Below, piece by piece: positions 25,577 to 34,326 of a DNA stretch of 64,000 bases; the stretch's first letter is position 1; the number at the start of each line of letters is the position of its first letter. The translations under genes and the position numbers were made by a program. The DNA lies in NCBI RefSeq assembly GCF_016820535.1, contig NZ_JADHDY010000004.1:62001-126000 (forward strand). The letters are read 5' to 3'. This DNA is from Sporosarcina beigongshangi (GTDB lineage: Bacteria > Actinomycetota > Actinomycetes > Actinomycetales > Micrococcaceae). Under the pieces are notes generated by a model. The model searched no databases, was not told the DNA's origin, and saw nothing but the letters and a program-made list of their open reading frames with translations.

Positions 25577-25635
25577 CCCGCAGGATGCGTTTGTTTTTGA
25601 TGCCCGACGCCGCTGCCCCGGACAGCGCGCCCCGT

Positions 25636-25652
25636 CCGCCCGCGTCGGGCGG
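25636..25652 (-). terminator. Small hairpin after the 214-residue protein gene
   Basis: CCGCCC-GCGTC-GGGCGG lies 12 nt beyond the stop codon. The stem is short but GC-rich. No U-tract follows. Confidence 0.4.
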
Positions 25653-25664
25653 AAGCCGGGGACG

Positions 25665-26309
25665 CTAGTCGATGATGGTGCCGCTGACGGGCTCGTCGCC
25701 CTCGTCCGCGGATGCCGTTGTGGCTTCCGTCGGGCCGGCCTGGGCGCCGGCGGCGGCATTTTCGGCCTGTCGTTCGGCGTTTTTCCTGGCCATGGCGGCG
25801 TCCATCTTGGCTTCTTGGGCTTCCCAGTCAGGGTTGATCATGCCGCGGCCGTTGGTGGCGGTGATGTCGATCGTGTCCAGGGCGCGGGCCACCATGGCGG
25901 CGTCCTTGCCCAGGTATTCATTGACCACGCCCACCTGGACGCTGATGATCTTGAACGAGTGGTCCAGCTTCATCTCCCTGGCCTTCTCGGCCGTGCGCGA
26001 ACCGGAATCCTGCGAGACCAGGCGGGTGCCGCCGTCGGCCGGGGCGTTGGCGCTGTTGTGTTGCGCCATCTGCGCCTGGGCCAGGGCCACCTGCCGGGCA
26101 CCAAACGCGGCAGCCTTGTGCACGCCGATGTAGACGAACGTGGACAACACCAGCCAGCCGAAGGCAATGGCGGCGATGATCCAGCCCAGCACGGTGCTGT
26201 TGTTCGCGGCAAAGACAAGGGCCACGAGGAAAACTGCGGCCAGCACGATGGTGCCGACGCCGGTGAATTTGCCGGGCTTCGTCATTTTGCCGGTATCAGG
26301 AGAAGTCAT
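25665..26309 (-). CDS. Uncharacterised membrane protein
   Basis: I do not recognise this 214-residue protein. A short cytoplasmic N-terminus is followed by two closely spaced hydrophobic helices (about 19-38 and 40-62). The rest is soluble: an Ala/Gln-rich helix near 65-90, a stretch AEKAREMKLDHSFKIISVQVG near 107-127, and an Ala/Glu-rich, probably disordered acidic tail. The start at 26309 has GAGAAT 6 nt upstream and no ribosome binding site. It lies downstream of the GAP-family gene on the same strand with a 95-bp gap, so cotranscription is possible but not clear. Confidence 0.7.
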   Translation of the reverse strand: MTSPDTGKMTKPGKFTGVGTIVLAAVFLVALVFAANNSTVLGWIIAAIAFGWLVLSTFVYIGVHKAAAFGARQVALAQAQMAQHNSANAPADGGTRLVSQDSGSRTAEKAREMKLDHSFKIISVQVGVVNEYLGKDAAMVARALDTIDITATNGRGMINPDWEAQEAKMDAAMARKNAERQAENAAAGAQAGPTEATTASADEGDEPVSGTIID

Positions 26310-26404
26310 GACCCCATTCTCTCAAATCCGGCGACGGTCCGCTCCCGCCTTCCACCCGTGGCGAACGTGGCGGCGGCCACGGGGCATGTTCCGGGGCCGG
26401 CCAG

Positions 26405-27190
26405 TCACGTGAACGGGTTCCACGCTGCCATCGGTGCAAGTTCGGCCAATCCGGCCCGCAGCAGCAAGAATCCCACAATCCCCACGATCCAGAGGATCGT
26501 TTCCCCGGCGAACTTCCCCAACTTGTTGGATGCGCGCTGGAGCAGCGGATCCAGCCTGCGGCCCGTCGTTGTCCGCAGTGCCAGCAACAGCAGGGCCGGC
26601 AGCAGCATCACGAGGGAATAGGCCGCCAGGACAAACACTCCGGCAGGCAGGGCCAGCGTCGAGTTGGAAATGAGCCCAATCGCCACCAGATACGGCAGCA
26701 TGGTGGGCAGTTCGAGCAGGCCGGCGATGAGGGCCAGGCCGATGATGCCCCCGGGGCTGCGCAACGCCTTGGACAGCCGGGACTGCCACTTGACCTCCAC
26801 CTTGGAGTCCAGCTTGGAACTTTCATTCCCGGAGATTTCGCCGGCGCCTCCTGCCATGGCGGCCTTCTTCTGCGCCTTCTTGGCCGGATCAGGCTGCAAC
26901 GAGTAGGCCAGCATGGCGCCCCCGCCGAGCACCATGGCCCACGGCACCACGGGCAGCTTCGTCAACGCTTGCCCGCCCAGTCCGTGGGTGATCCACTCGG
27001 CTCCGCCGAGCACTGCAATGCCAACCGCGAAGTAGAAAGCGGCAAGGACTCCCAGGTACAGCAATATTCGCGGCAGGATGCGGCGTGCGTCCGGGCGCAG
27101 CATGAGCCACAGCGGGATCAGCAGGGTTCCAATGCTGGTGCTGTCGATGAGGGCCAAAACTGCCAGTTGAACATACATCGCGGTCGTCAT
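26405..27190 (-). CDS. GAP (Sap/sulfolipid-addressing-like) family membrane protein
   Basis: A 261-residue integral membrane protein with six predicted helices split by a charged cytoplasmic loop near 105-140 (rich in Lys, DPAKKAQKKAA). The family pattern is present: the N-terminal ALIDSTSIGTLLIPLWLML near 12-30 and a second-half ELPTMLPYLVAIGLIS. In mycobacteria, related proteins help export glycolipids or sulfolipids; a lipid-related export role is only inferred here. The start at 27190 has GGGAGG 8 nt upstream. It is divergent from the histidine kinase gene, with 124 bp between starts. Confidence 0.78.
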   Translation of the reverse strand: MTTAMYVQLAVLALIDSTSIGTLLIPLWLMLRPDARRILPRILLYLGVLAAFYFAVGIAVLGGAEWITHGLGGQALTKLPVVPWAMVLGGGAMLAYSLQPDPAKKAQKKAAMAGGAGEISGNESSKLDSKVEVKWQSRLSKALRSPGGIIGLALIAGLLELPTMLPYLVAIGLISNSTLALPAGVFVLAAYSLVMLLPALLLLALRTTTGRRLDPLLQRASNKLGKFAGETILWIVGIVGFLLLRAGLAELAPMAAWNPFT

Positions 27191-27314
27191 GCTTCCAGCC
27201 TCCCAACCACCGCCCGGCAGGGAATCGGCCATTGGGCGCGCCCCGTGTCATACCTTCGTCTCACAGGCCCGCGTTTCGTTTGCCCGCGCCCGCGCCGCAA
27301 CGGAAGATGGGGGC

Positions 27315-28718
27315 ATGGAAGAATCCACCGCGTCCGCCCGCACCGGAAATCCCGGCACGGCCGGGCCAGGCACCGTGCCTCCCCCGTCCGCCACACCGCT
27401 GCTGCGCCGCCTGGGGACTGCCTTCATGCGCGTGGATGTGCGGCGCGTGGCGAAGTTCAAGGTCGAGGACATGGCACTGGCGGGCGGCTATTTCCTGTTG
27501 TTCTGGCTGCTCGACGCCGTCAACCTCACAGCGTTTGGCAGCTTCAAGGTGGAGGCCCTGGCATCCGCATGGCCAGCCGTCGCGGTCCTTGGCTGCGCCG
27601 GCGTCCTGTTCCGCCGCACCGCACCCGCCGCCATGGCGTGGATGTGCGGGCTGGCCTCCGCGGGACTGCTCCTGGCCGGGCACGCCGGCTCCTTCATCCT
27701 CATGTTTGAGTTCTTCTTTTCACTTGTCTTGTTCGGCCCGCCCAGGGCCGCCGCGCTGGCCTCACGCGCCGCATGGGTTGTGACAGCCATGCTGGTCGTT
27801 GCCGCTTTTGCAGCGTTCAGGGACGCCGGCCTCACAGTGGTCGCCGGGCTGCTGGGCGTCATCACCTTCCTGACCCCCGTCGAATGGGCCGGCAACCTGC
27901 GCAAGGCCACCCTGCTTGCGGACAGTGAATCCGCCCGCGCCGACGCCGTCCACGAAGCCGCCGCGCAGCGCCTGCTCGCCGAGCGCAACGCCCATGACCT
28001 CTTCCTGGAACAGGAACGCCAGCACATGGCCCGCGAGCTCCACGACGTCATCTCAGCCCGGCTTTCCGCGATCGCACTGCAGTCCGGCGCGGCCCTCCAC
28101 GCGGCAAAGGCCGCCCCGGCCGACTCATCCGGGACCACGCTGCTGCGCCAGATTCGCCATGAAAGCGTTGCCGGGCTCGAGGAGTTGAACACCATGATCC
28201 GCCTCCTGCATTCCGGCGCCACCTCGGAGTCCGCCGGCCGCATTGCGGAGCTGGAACCCCTCGTTGAGAGGCATCGGAGCGCCGGATTGGTACTCAGTCT
28301 TTCCAATGACCTGCCCGACGCCGGCCGCGACCTGCCGCTGTCCGTCCAGACAACGGTGTACCGGATCGCCGCCGAGTCCCTGGCCAACGCGGCCAGGCAC
28401 GCGCCCGGCCAGCCGGTCGCCGTCACGCTGGCCGAGGTTCCGGGGGCGGAGGCGGAAACGCCGGCCCGGCCGACCGTCCGGCCGCCGGTGCCGGAACTCG
28501 TGTTGTCCGTGGCCAGCAACCTGCCCGGCCGTGCTCCCGGGCCTTCCCCGGGGACGGGGACGGGCATTCCCAGCATGCAGTTCAGGGCCGCCCACGCCGG
28601 CGGCACCCTCACGGCCGGCCCCGACTCCGGACAGTGGACGGTGCTGCTGCGGCTGCCGCTTCCCGGCGAAGCCGCCCCCGCAGTTGCCGTGAACACCAGC
28701 GAAGGCTTCCACGCATGA
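27315..28718 (+). CDS. NarL-type two-component sensor histidine kinase
   Basis: A membrane sensor kinase of 467 residues. A proline-rich cytoplasmic N-terminus (1-50) precedes roughly five hydrophobic helices (about 55-190) with little extracellular sequence, so the signal is probably sensed within the membrane. The HisKA_3 dimerisation domain carries RELHDVISARLSA with the phosphorylated His at 243. The ATPase domain has an N-box-like AAESLANAARHA and a glycine box GTGTGIPSMQ. The ATG at 27315 has a G-rich upstream region and gives the natural N-terminus; upstream extension would run into the divergent promoter space. It overlaps the response regulator gene by ATGA. Confidence 0.9.
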   Translation: MEESTASARTGNPGTAGPGTVPPPSATPLLRRLGTAFMRVDVRRVAKFKVEDMALAGGYFLLFWLLDAVNLTAFGSFKVEALASAWPAVAVLGCAGVLFRRTAPAAMAWMCGLASAGLLLAGHAGSFILMFEFFFSLVLFGPPRAAALASRAAWVVTAMLVVAAFAAFRDAGLTVVAGLLGVITFLTPVEWAGNLRKATLLADSESARADAVHEAAAQRLLAERNAHDLFLEQERQHMARELHDVISARLSAIALQSGAALHAAKAAPADSSGTTLLRQIRHESVAGLEELNTMIRLLHSGATSESAGRIAELEPLVERHRSAGLVLSLSNDLPDAGRDLPLSVQTTVYRIAAESLANAARHAPGQPVAVTLAEVPGAEAETPARPTVRPPVPELVLSVASNLPGRAPGPSPGTGTGIPSMQFRAAHAGGTLTAGPDSGQWTVLLRLPLPGEAAPAVAVNTSEGFHA

Positions 28719-29386
28719 GCACGCCAGACACGCAGAATCCGGCACCTGCACCGATCACGGTGCTGATCGCCGACGACCACGCCGCCATCCGCCTCGGCAT
28801 GCGCATGGTGGTGGACACCGCACCGGACATGCAAGTGGTGGGCGAGGCAGGCGACGGGGCAACCGCCGTCGCCATGGCGCGGACCCTGCGGCCCGACGTC
28901 GTGCTTATGGACCTGCGCATGCCGGTCCTTGACGGCGTGGCTGCCACGGGAGCGATCCGCGGCGAAGGGCTGGCACGGGTGCTGGTGCTGACCACCTTCG
29001 ACCATGACTCGTACCTGTTTGGCGCGCTCCGGGCCGGGGCCGACGGCTTCCTGCTCAAGAGCGCCGAACCGGACGCCATCACGGAGGCGCTGCGGCGCGT
29101 CCACCAGGGCGGCCAGGTCATTGCCCCGGAGGTCACGGCGCGGATCGTCTCAGCAGCGCTGGCCGGCGGCGGGCCGGGTCCGGCCGGTGCCGAACCGGCC
29201 GGGCTGGGGCAGTTGACGGAACGGGAACGGGAAGTTCTTGACTGTCTCGGGGACGGCCTGACGAACTATTCGATCGGTCGGCGCCTGGGCATTTCCGAAG
29301 CCACCGTGAAGACCCATGTCTCGCGGGTTCTGGCCAAGCTCGGCCTGCAGTCGCGGGTTCAGGCAGCCCTGCTCCGGAGCCGCTAA
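28715..29386 (+). CDS. NarL/FixJ-type response regulator
   Basis: DNA-binding partner of the preceding kinase, 223 residues. The receiver domain has the acidic pair DD at 20-21, the phospho-acceptor Asp66 in VVLMDLRMP, the switch Thr in VLTTF, and Lys in FLLKSAEPDA. A glycine-rich linker joins a C-terminal LuxR helix-turn-helix (LTEREREVLDCLGDGLT, then EATVKTHVSRVLAKL). The start overlaps the kinase stop by 4 nt. Its TAA stop overlaps the TAG stop of the convergent TetR gene. Target genes are not evident; the divergent GAP gene is one candidate. Confidence 0.93.
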   Translation: MSTPDTQNPAPAPITVLIADDHAAIRLGMRMVVDTAPDMQVVGEAGDGATAVAMARTLRPDVVLMDLRMPVLDGVAATGAIRGEGLARVLVLTTFDHDSYLFGALRAGADGFLLKSAEPDAITEALRRVHQGGQVIAPEVTARIVSAALAGGGPGPAGAEPAGLGQLTEREREVLDCLGDGLTNYSIGRRLGISEATVKTHVSRVLAKLGLQSRVQAALLRSR

Positions 29387-30045
29387 AGCAGGTAGGGTGC
29401 CGGCGGAAAGGTCAGGTAGTCCTGCGGGCTGGTGACCGGGGCTGACAGCATTCCGGTACAGGAGTCGATGAAGAAATAGCCCACCGCCGTCCAGTTCGGC
29501 TCCTCTTCGCCGTTCTGGATCCGTTCCTCGTACCCGGCACAGATGCCCAGAACCATGGGTCCCAGCACCGTGGACCTGCCACTGACCACCTGCGGGGGAA
29601 GGTGGCTGAGTTCAGCCTGCATCCGTTGAATCAAGGCCTCCACCTCGGGGCTCCTCCCGGCCGAGGTGGCCAGCACCTCGGCCATCGAGGGAATGGTGCG
29701 CACCTGAAAGAGAAAGCGGGCATGCCAGCTGGGCACGGAACGGGTGGCCAGGTAGTCGATCCACGGCAGGATCATGCAGGCAAGGATGTCCCTCAGCCCG
29801 GCGTCAGGCGCCAGCACGGCCATCATCTGCTCACGGCGCCGGTTCATCTCTTCAAGGTGCCGGCTCAGCAGGGCGCGCACCAGTTCGTCCCGATCGCCAA
29901 AATGGTAGGCAATTGCCGAGTGGTTGGCGGTTCCCGCGTGTTCCGTGATCCGCCGGTTGGACACGGCATCCACACCGTGCCGGGCAAAGAGCTCCTCTGC
30001 GGCATCCAAAAGCGCCTCACGGGCCTTGTCGCTGTGCCGTCCCAT
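29383..30045 (-). CDS. TetR-family transcriptional regulator
   Basis: A probable repressor of the divergent 746-residue membrane protein gene. Of the 220 residues, 8-55 form the TetR DNA-binding domain (AREALLDAAEELFARHG, then the recognition helix near HSAIAYHFGDRDELV). The rest is a ligand/dimer domain of no recognised specificity. The ATG at 30045 follows GGGAG with 7 nt spacing. A longer frame begins upstream, but its first 23 residues do not look like the family. A 22-bp perfect palindrome lies between this gene and its divergent neighbour. Confidence 0.9.
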   Translation of the reverse strand: MGRHSDKAREALLDAAEELFARHGVDAVSNRRITEHAGTANHSAIAYHFGDRDELVRALLSRHLEEMNRRREQMMAVLAPDAGLRDILACMILPWIDYLATRSVPSWHARFLFQVRTIPSMAEVLATSAGRSPEVEALIQRMQAELSHLPPQVVSGRSTVLGPMVLGICAGYEERIQNGEEEPNWTAVGYFFIDSCTGMLSAPVTSPQDYLTFPPAPYLL

Positions 30046-30122
30046 CGTGATTCTCCCTCGTAACCCTTCGACGGCACTGTGGCCGGCCGGATGCTGCCCT
30101 GCCAGCCTATCCAATTAACCAT

Positions 30123-30144
30123 TTTTACGCCACGTGGCGTAAAA
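30123..30144. promoter_or_regulatory. Putative TetR operator, 22-bp perfect palindrome
   Basis: Two perfect 11-bp half-sites, TTTTACGCCAC and GTGGCGTAAAA, form a 22-bp palindrome in the 198-bp divergent region. A further half-site, ACGCCACG, lies near 30219. Size, symmetry and position are those of a TetR-family operator controlling both genes. Confidence 0.7.
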
Positions 30145-30243
30145 TGGCCAGGTTGGTCCGGTCAACCGGCCGCCAGCCTTCGCCCCGCCCTTGCCGGGGC
30201 CCGGAAACAGCACGTTTCACGCCACGCCTAGGAGAGCACGTCA

Positions 30244-32484
30244 TTGAGTAGAAAATGCGCCCAGCACGCAGCGCTTCCCCCGGAAGGGAAAGCACCGAAT
30301 TTCGCCGTCGACGCCGTCGGCCGGGACGCCGGAGCGACAGCGGCGGCAGCAGAAAAGCGCGCAAGGGCCGAGGCCATCGGACGCTACGTTGCCATGTTCG
30401 CCATGCCGCTGATCATGGTCGGGATGATGATGCTCGGCTATCTCGGGACCATGCACGCCCCCGCTCCAAACAACATGCCGATCGCCATTGTCGGCACCAC
30501 GGCGCAGGCCAACCAGGTCCTCGGCTCCCTCGTCGCCGCTGATCCAGATGCCGTGGCCATCCGCATGGCCGACTCCGCCGACGAGGCCCGCCAGCTGGTG
30601 ATTGACCGTGAAGTCTCCGGCGCCGTCGTCATTAGCGACGGAACAGCCACCGTCTACACTGCGAGCGCGGCAGGTTCATCGCAAGCCACCGTGGTCAAGT
30701 CGATGCTGGCACCGCCGATACTGGCCGAGGGCCTGACATTGGCAACAGAGGACCTGGTCCCCCTGACCTCATCCGACCCCGCCGGATTGGGTGCCATGTT
30801 CATGGCCACGGCGCTGGTGATGGCCGGCTACCTGCCCTTCAGCATGGTGCTGTCCAACTCCCCGGAGCTCCTGCGTTTCCGGCGGGCCATTCCGCTGCTC
30901 GCCGCTTGGGCTGCGCTGGTTGCGGCCATCGTCTGGACAGTCACCGGGCCCATCCTGGGGGTGGTTGATGGCCACACCCTGCCTGTTCTCGGCATCGCCT
31001 GGCTGGGCGTGTTCGCCATTGGCTCTGTGCAGTTGCTGCTCACACGTTTCCTGGGTCCCATGGCCACGATCGCGGCGATGCTCCTGCTGACGGTGCTGGG
31101 CATGCCGGCATCGAACATGAGCATCTCCGTGCACACCATGCCCGGCGTCTACACCTTTCTGCATTCCTTCCTGCCCACCCCTGCCATCGGCGAGGCCCTG
31201 CGTTCGGTCTTGTACTTTGACGGTGCCGGCGCCTGGCCGCACCTGCTGGTCTTGATCACCGGCGGGGCGGTTGCCCTGCTCGTGACGTTGGGTGTCGATG
31301 CCCTCAGGCGCCGCCGCAAGCCGCATGCCACCGGTCCCAAGGCCTCCATTCCTTCCCTGCACGGCGGTCCGCGCCCCAAGAGCCGTTTCTGGCGCTACGG
31401 CGCACTTCTTCTCTTCCCGCTGGGAATGGTTGTCATGATGATCTCCTCCATGCTCGGCGCGATGTCCTCCCCGATGCCCCAGGACATGCCCATCGCGATT
31501 GTCGGCCAAAGCGTCCCGCAGGCACAGCAGGCAGCGGACGGTCTCGATCAACAGATGCCCGGCATGTTTGATCTTCGGGCCATGGACTCCGTTGAAGACG
31601 CCAAGACTCAGGTGCAGGCACGAACCGTCACCGCGGCCTTCGTCCTTCCCTCCGCTGACAACCCCGTGGCGACACTGGTCACCAACCAGGCCGGAGGCTC
31701 CAGCGCACAACAGGCCGCCGCGGGCGTATTCAGCCAAGTGGCCGCCGCACAGAAGATGGAGCTTGTCACCGAGGAACTTGCACCCCTGCACTCCAACGAC
31801 ACCATGGGCTCGGTCAGCATGTACCTCGCCATGGGCTGGATGCTGGCCGGCTTCATGATCATCATCGTGGGTTCAAATGCCGCACCGTCATCCCGCCCCC
31901 TGCGGAAGCTCGTTCCCATCGTCGCCGCCTGGTCGTTGTTCATCTCCGCCGTCCTGTGGCTGATCGCCGCCCCTGTCACCGGCAGCGTTGACGGCCACTT
32001 CTGGCAGCTCTGGGGCGTGGGTGCCGTGGCGGTCTTCTGCACCGCCATGTTCTCCGCCGTCCTCGAACGCCTGATAGGCATGCTGGCCATCATTCCGGCG
32101 ATTGGCACCTTGATGCTCATCGGCGTCCCCGCCTCGGGCGGTGGGCTGTCCGTGTACATGGAGCCCGGCATCTTCCGCGTGCTCCATGGGATCCTGCCCA
32201 TGCCCGCAGCCGTCGAAGCCGTCCGTTCCATCCTCTACTTCGGTGGTGACACCGTGGCACACCACCTTCTGACCCTCGGCATCTGGGGCGCCGTGTCCCT
32301 GGTCCTGCTCGTCATCATCGATGCGATCAAGCCCCCGCGCACGGAGTTGCACCCCATCGATGACGAGCCGGTCCAGTCCAGGCCTGAAGCCCCCGCTGTG
32401 GAAGCCGGGCTGGATGCCGGGCCAGGGTCCGAGCAGGTTGCTCCCGAGGGGACCGAACCGGCCAAGGAACTCGCCCCGGTGTAA
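30244..32484 (+). CDS. Duplicated YhgE/Pip-like (ABC-2 type) membrane protein
   Basis: A 746-residue membrane protein made of two homologous halves. Each half has one N-terminal helix (about 46-68 and 384-406), an extracytoplasmic domain of roughly 110 residues beginning MPIAIVG (both copies), and about five more helices. Each half ends with a similar EALRSVLYFDG or EAVRSILYFGG block. That layout matches ABC-2/YhgE-Pip/DUF3533-type exporters, which usually have one such unit. No ATPase is encoded nearby. The start is TTG with AGGAGAG 7 nt upstream. The C-terminal 60 residues are acidic and proline-rich. The divergent TetR gene and palindrome suggest inducible efflux or stress export. The family name is my inference; the duplication is directly visible. 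Confidence 0.8.
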   Translation: MSRKCAQHAALPPEGKAPNFAVDAVGRDAGATAAAAEKRARAEAIGRYVAMFAMPLIMVGMMMLGYLGTMHAPAPNNMPIAIVGTTAQANQVLGSLVAADPDAVAIRMADSADEARQLVIDREVSGAVVISDGTATVYTASAAGSSQATVVKSMLAPPILAEGLTLATEDLVPLTSSDPAGLGAMFMATALVMAGYLPFSMVLSNSPELLRFRRAIPLLAAWAALVAAIVWTVTGPILGVVDGHTLPVLGIAWLGVFAIGSVQLLLTRFLGPMATIAAMLLLTVLGMPASNMSISVHTMPGVYTFLHSFLPTPAIGEALRSVLYFDGAGAWPHLLVLITGGAVALLVTLGVDALRRRRKPHATGPKASIPSLHGGPRPKSRFWRYGALLLFPLGMVVMMISSMLGAMSSPMPQDMPIAIVGQSVPQAQQAADGLDQQMPGMFDLRAMDSVEDAKTQVQARTVTAAFVLPSADNPVATLVTNQAGGSSAQQAAAGVFSQVAAAQKMELVTEELAPLHSNDTMGSVSMYLAMGWMLAGFMIIIVGSNAAPSSRPLRKLVPIVAAWSLFISAVLWLIAAPVTGSVDGHFWQLWGVGAVAVFCTAMFSAVLERLIGMLAIIPAIGTLMLIGVPASGGGLSVYMEPGIFRVLHGILPMPAAVEAVRSILYFGGDTVAHHLLTLGIWGAVSLVLLVIIDAIKPPRTELHPIDDEPVQSRPEAPAVEAGLDAGPGSEQVAPEGTEPAKELAPV

Positions 32485-32548
32485 TGCAGGGGGCCTTGCA
32501 TGGCTTCTCCCCTGCCACCCCGGAAGGCAAGTTTCCTGTTGTTCATTC

Positions 32549-32589
32549 GGCGCATGCCGCCGGCTCCCCCAAGGCCGGCGGCATGCGCC
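32549..32589 (+). terminator. Terminator after the duplicated membrane protein gene
   Basis: The 16-bp perfect stem GGCGCATGCCGCCGGC and its complement enclose a 9-nt loop and are followed by GTTTC. It begins 64 nt beyond the stop codon. The rest of the 237-bp space before the M4 protease gene shows no gene. Confidence 0.75.
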
Positions 32590-32721
32590 GTTTCAGGGTA
32601 AACCGCACCCGCCGCCAGCGTTGCCAAAGTGATGGCGGCTCGCTCCCGGCCGGCATCGGTTCCTTGCTGCCGGGGCGGATCCGGAGCATCATGAAGACAG
32701 GCCCAGAGAGAGGCGGAAACC

Positions 32722-33795
32722 ATGCCAAGATTCCAGTGCACGTGCAGCATCGCCCCACCGGACCTGTTGGCCTGGCTGGCTGTGGAGGGCGATCCCACGC
32801 AGCGGCTGGCCGCCGTCAGGGCCTTGGCCACCTCGGCAGCCATCCGGTCCCAGCGCGCGGTGGTGGGCCACCTCAGCCGCCGGTTGAACATCAACACCGG
32901 GACCATGATGGGTCCGGAACTTGCCTCGGGCCAACGCCTGAGCGTCTACGACAACCAAAAGCAGGGCCGCCCGTTCCTCCCCGGCGTCCTGGCGCGCGAC
33001 TGGGGACAGCCGCCTGTCGCCGACGTGGCCGTCAACCAGGCCTACGACGGCAGCAACGCCACGTACGAGTTCTACCAGGACGTGTTCCAGCGCGACTCCC
33101 TCGACGGCAAGGGCCTGGAGCTGGTGTCCTCGGTCCACTACGGGGTGGCCTTTGACAACGCCTTCTGGGACGGCAGCCAGATGGTCTACGGCGACGGCAG
33201 CGGCCGGATCTTCCAGGTCGGCGGGCTGACCAGGTCCCTGGACGTGATTGGCCACGAACTCACCCACGGCGTCACCGAGTTCACCGCCGGGCTCGTCTAC
33301 AGCAAGCAGTCCGGGGCGTTGAATGAATCCTTCTCGGACGTGTTCGGCATCCTCGTCAAGCAGTACAGCCTCAAGCAGGCCGCCTCCGAATCCGACTGGC
33401 TGATTGGCGAAGGCACGCTTGTGCCCTCGCTCGGCAAGGCGCTGAGGTCCATGATCAATCCGGGCACGGCCAACAGCGGCGACCGGCAGCCGGGCAGCAT
33501 GGCCGGCTATGTGGACCTGCCGGACAACAACGACCCCCGCAACGACAACGGAGGGGTGCACATCAACTCCGGCATCCCCAACCGCGCCTTCGCCCTGGCA
33601 GCAACGGCACTGGGCGGCAACGCCTGGGAGACTGCCGGGCGCATCTGGTACACCGTGCTGACCACGCAGCTGTCAGCCAATGCGCAATTCATCGACGCCG
33701 CCAACGCCACGGTTGAGACGGCCGGCAAGCTGTTTGACTCCAGGGTGCAGGACACCGTGCACAACGCCTGGCAGCAAGTGGGTGTCCTGCCGTGA
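32722..33795 (+). CDS. Protealysin-like M4 metalloprotease
   Basis: A thermolysin-family zinc protease of 357 residues. It lacks a signal peptide, like protealysin. The N-terminus CSIAPPDLLAWLA (8-20) resembles the short PPxxL-type propeptide motif of protealysin and its relatives, rather than the long FTP/PepSY prodomain of secreted thermolysins. The catalytic zinc site HELTH is at 178-182, the third ligand Glu202 is in LNESFSD, and the transition-state His is in NGGVHINSGIPNRAF near 270. The ATG at 32722 follows GGCGGAAACC. The next gene overlaps its stop by 4 nt (GTGA) and resembles emfourin, the proteinaceous inhibitor of this subfamily. It is probably an intracellular or non-classically exported protease held in check by that partner. 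Confidence 0.9.
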   Translation: MPRFQCTCSIAPPDLLAWLAVEGDPTQRLAAVRALATSAAIRSQRAVVGHLSRRLNINTGTMMGPELASGQRLSVYDNQKQGRPFLPGVLARDWGQPPVADVAVNQAYDGSNATYEFYQDVFQRDSLDGKGLELVSSVHYGVAFDNAFWDGSQMVYGDGSGRIFQVGGLTRSLDVIGHELTHGVTEFTAGLVYSKQSGALNESFSDVFGILVKQYSLKQAASESDWLIGEGTLVPSLGKALRSMINPGTANSGDRQPGSMAGYVDLPDNNDPRNDNGGVHINSGIPNRAFALAATALGGNAWETAGRIWYTVLTTQLSANAQFIDAANATVETAGKLFDSRVQDTVHNAWQQVGVLP

Positions 33796-34100
33796 AGGTG
33801 GTGATTGTCCGCGGCGGAGGCGTTGCCGGGCTGACCGCACGGACAGAGCTTGACTCGGGTGCGCTGCCGAAGTCCGCCGCCAAGACGCTCGCCGGCGAAC
33901 TCGCCCGTGCCAACCTCGACGACGTTCCCGAGCCGCCAGGCACCGTCAGCTGGCCCGATGCCCAGCTCTACGAAATTTCCGTGGAGGGCCGAGAACGCTC
34001 CATCACGGTCCACTTCACGGATGAAAGCATGCCGGAGAACGTCCGGTTGCTCATGGCCTGGGTCGACTCACGCCCGGAACGCATAGAATCCATCGAATAG
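33792..34100 (+). CDS. Emfourin-like inhibitor of the adjacent M4 protease
   Basis: A small acidic protein of 102 residues beginning MKVVIVRGGGVAGLTARTEL, as in the emfourin (protealysin inhibitor) family. The second half has the core GTVSWPDAQLYEISVEG and SITVHFTDESMPENVRLLMAWV. No signal peptide or membrane segment is present. The GTG start overlaps the protease stop codon, so both are translated together in a fixed ratio, which suits a protease-inhibitor pair. Assignment rests on recognisable family sequence plus context. Inhibition has been shown for homologues, not for this protein. Confidence 0.82.
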   Translation: MKVVIVRGGGVAGLTARTELDSGALPKSAAKTLAGELARANLDDVPEPPGTVSWPDAQLYEISVEGRERSITVHFTDESMPENVRLLMAWVDSRPERIESIE

Positions 34101-34120
34101 CGGCCGTTGCCCGGGCCGTG

Positions 34121-34266
34121 AATCATTCGGACACCAAATGCGGGTGCCGGCGCCTCCGCTCATTCATTTGGACACCTGATGCGGGAAAAACCGCCTCGAA
34201 GTCACCGTAGGTGTCCGATTGATTCGGGAGCCGGCCGCAAGGTCGCGGTACGTGTCCGAATGAATT
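34121..34266. repeat. Symmetrical four-copy 15-bp motif array
   Basis: The 384-bp space between the inhibitor gene and folD shows no gene but much structure. The motif AATCATTCGGACACC occurs forward at 34121-34135 and, slightly diverged, at 34162-34176. It occurs inverted at 34210-34224 and 34252-34266. The start-to-start spacing within each pair is 41-42 bp, so the whole is a 146-bp imperfect palindrome able to fold into nested stems. Confidence 0.75.
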
Positions 34267-34326
34267 GCGCCAGCCGTGCCATGGGCCTCGAAACAATAGG
34301 GACACCCCCCTCGCCACCTCCCCAAG

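Noticed and set aside
23635-25668. 677-codon plus-strand open frame opposite trpS and xthA
   Set aside because: It covers two well-supported minus-strand genes and their junctions, and has no motifs.
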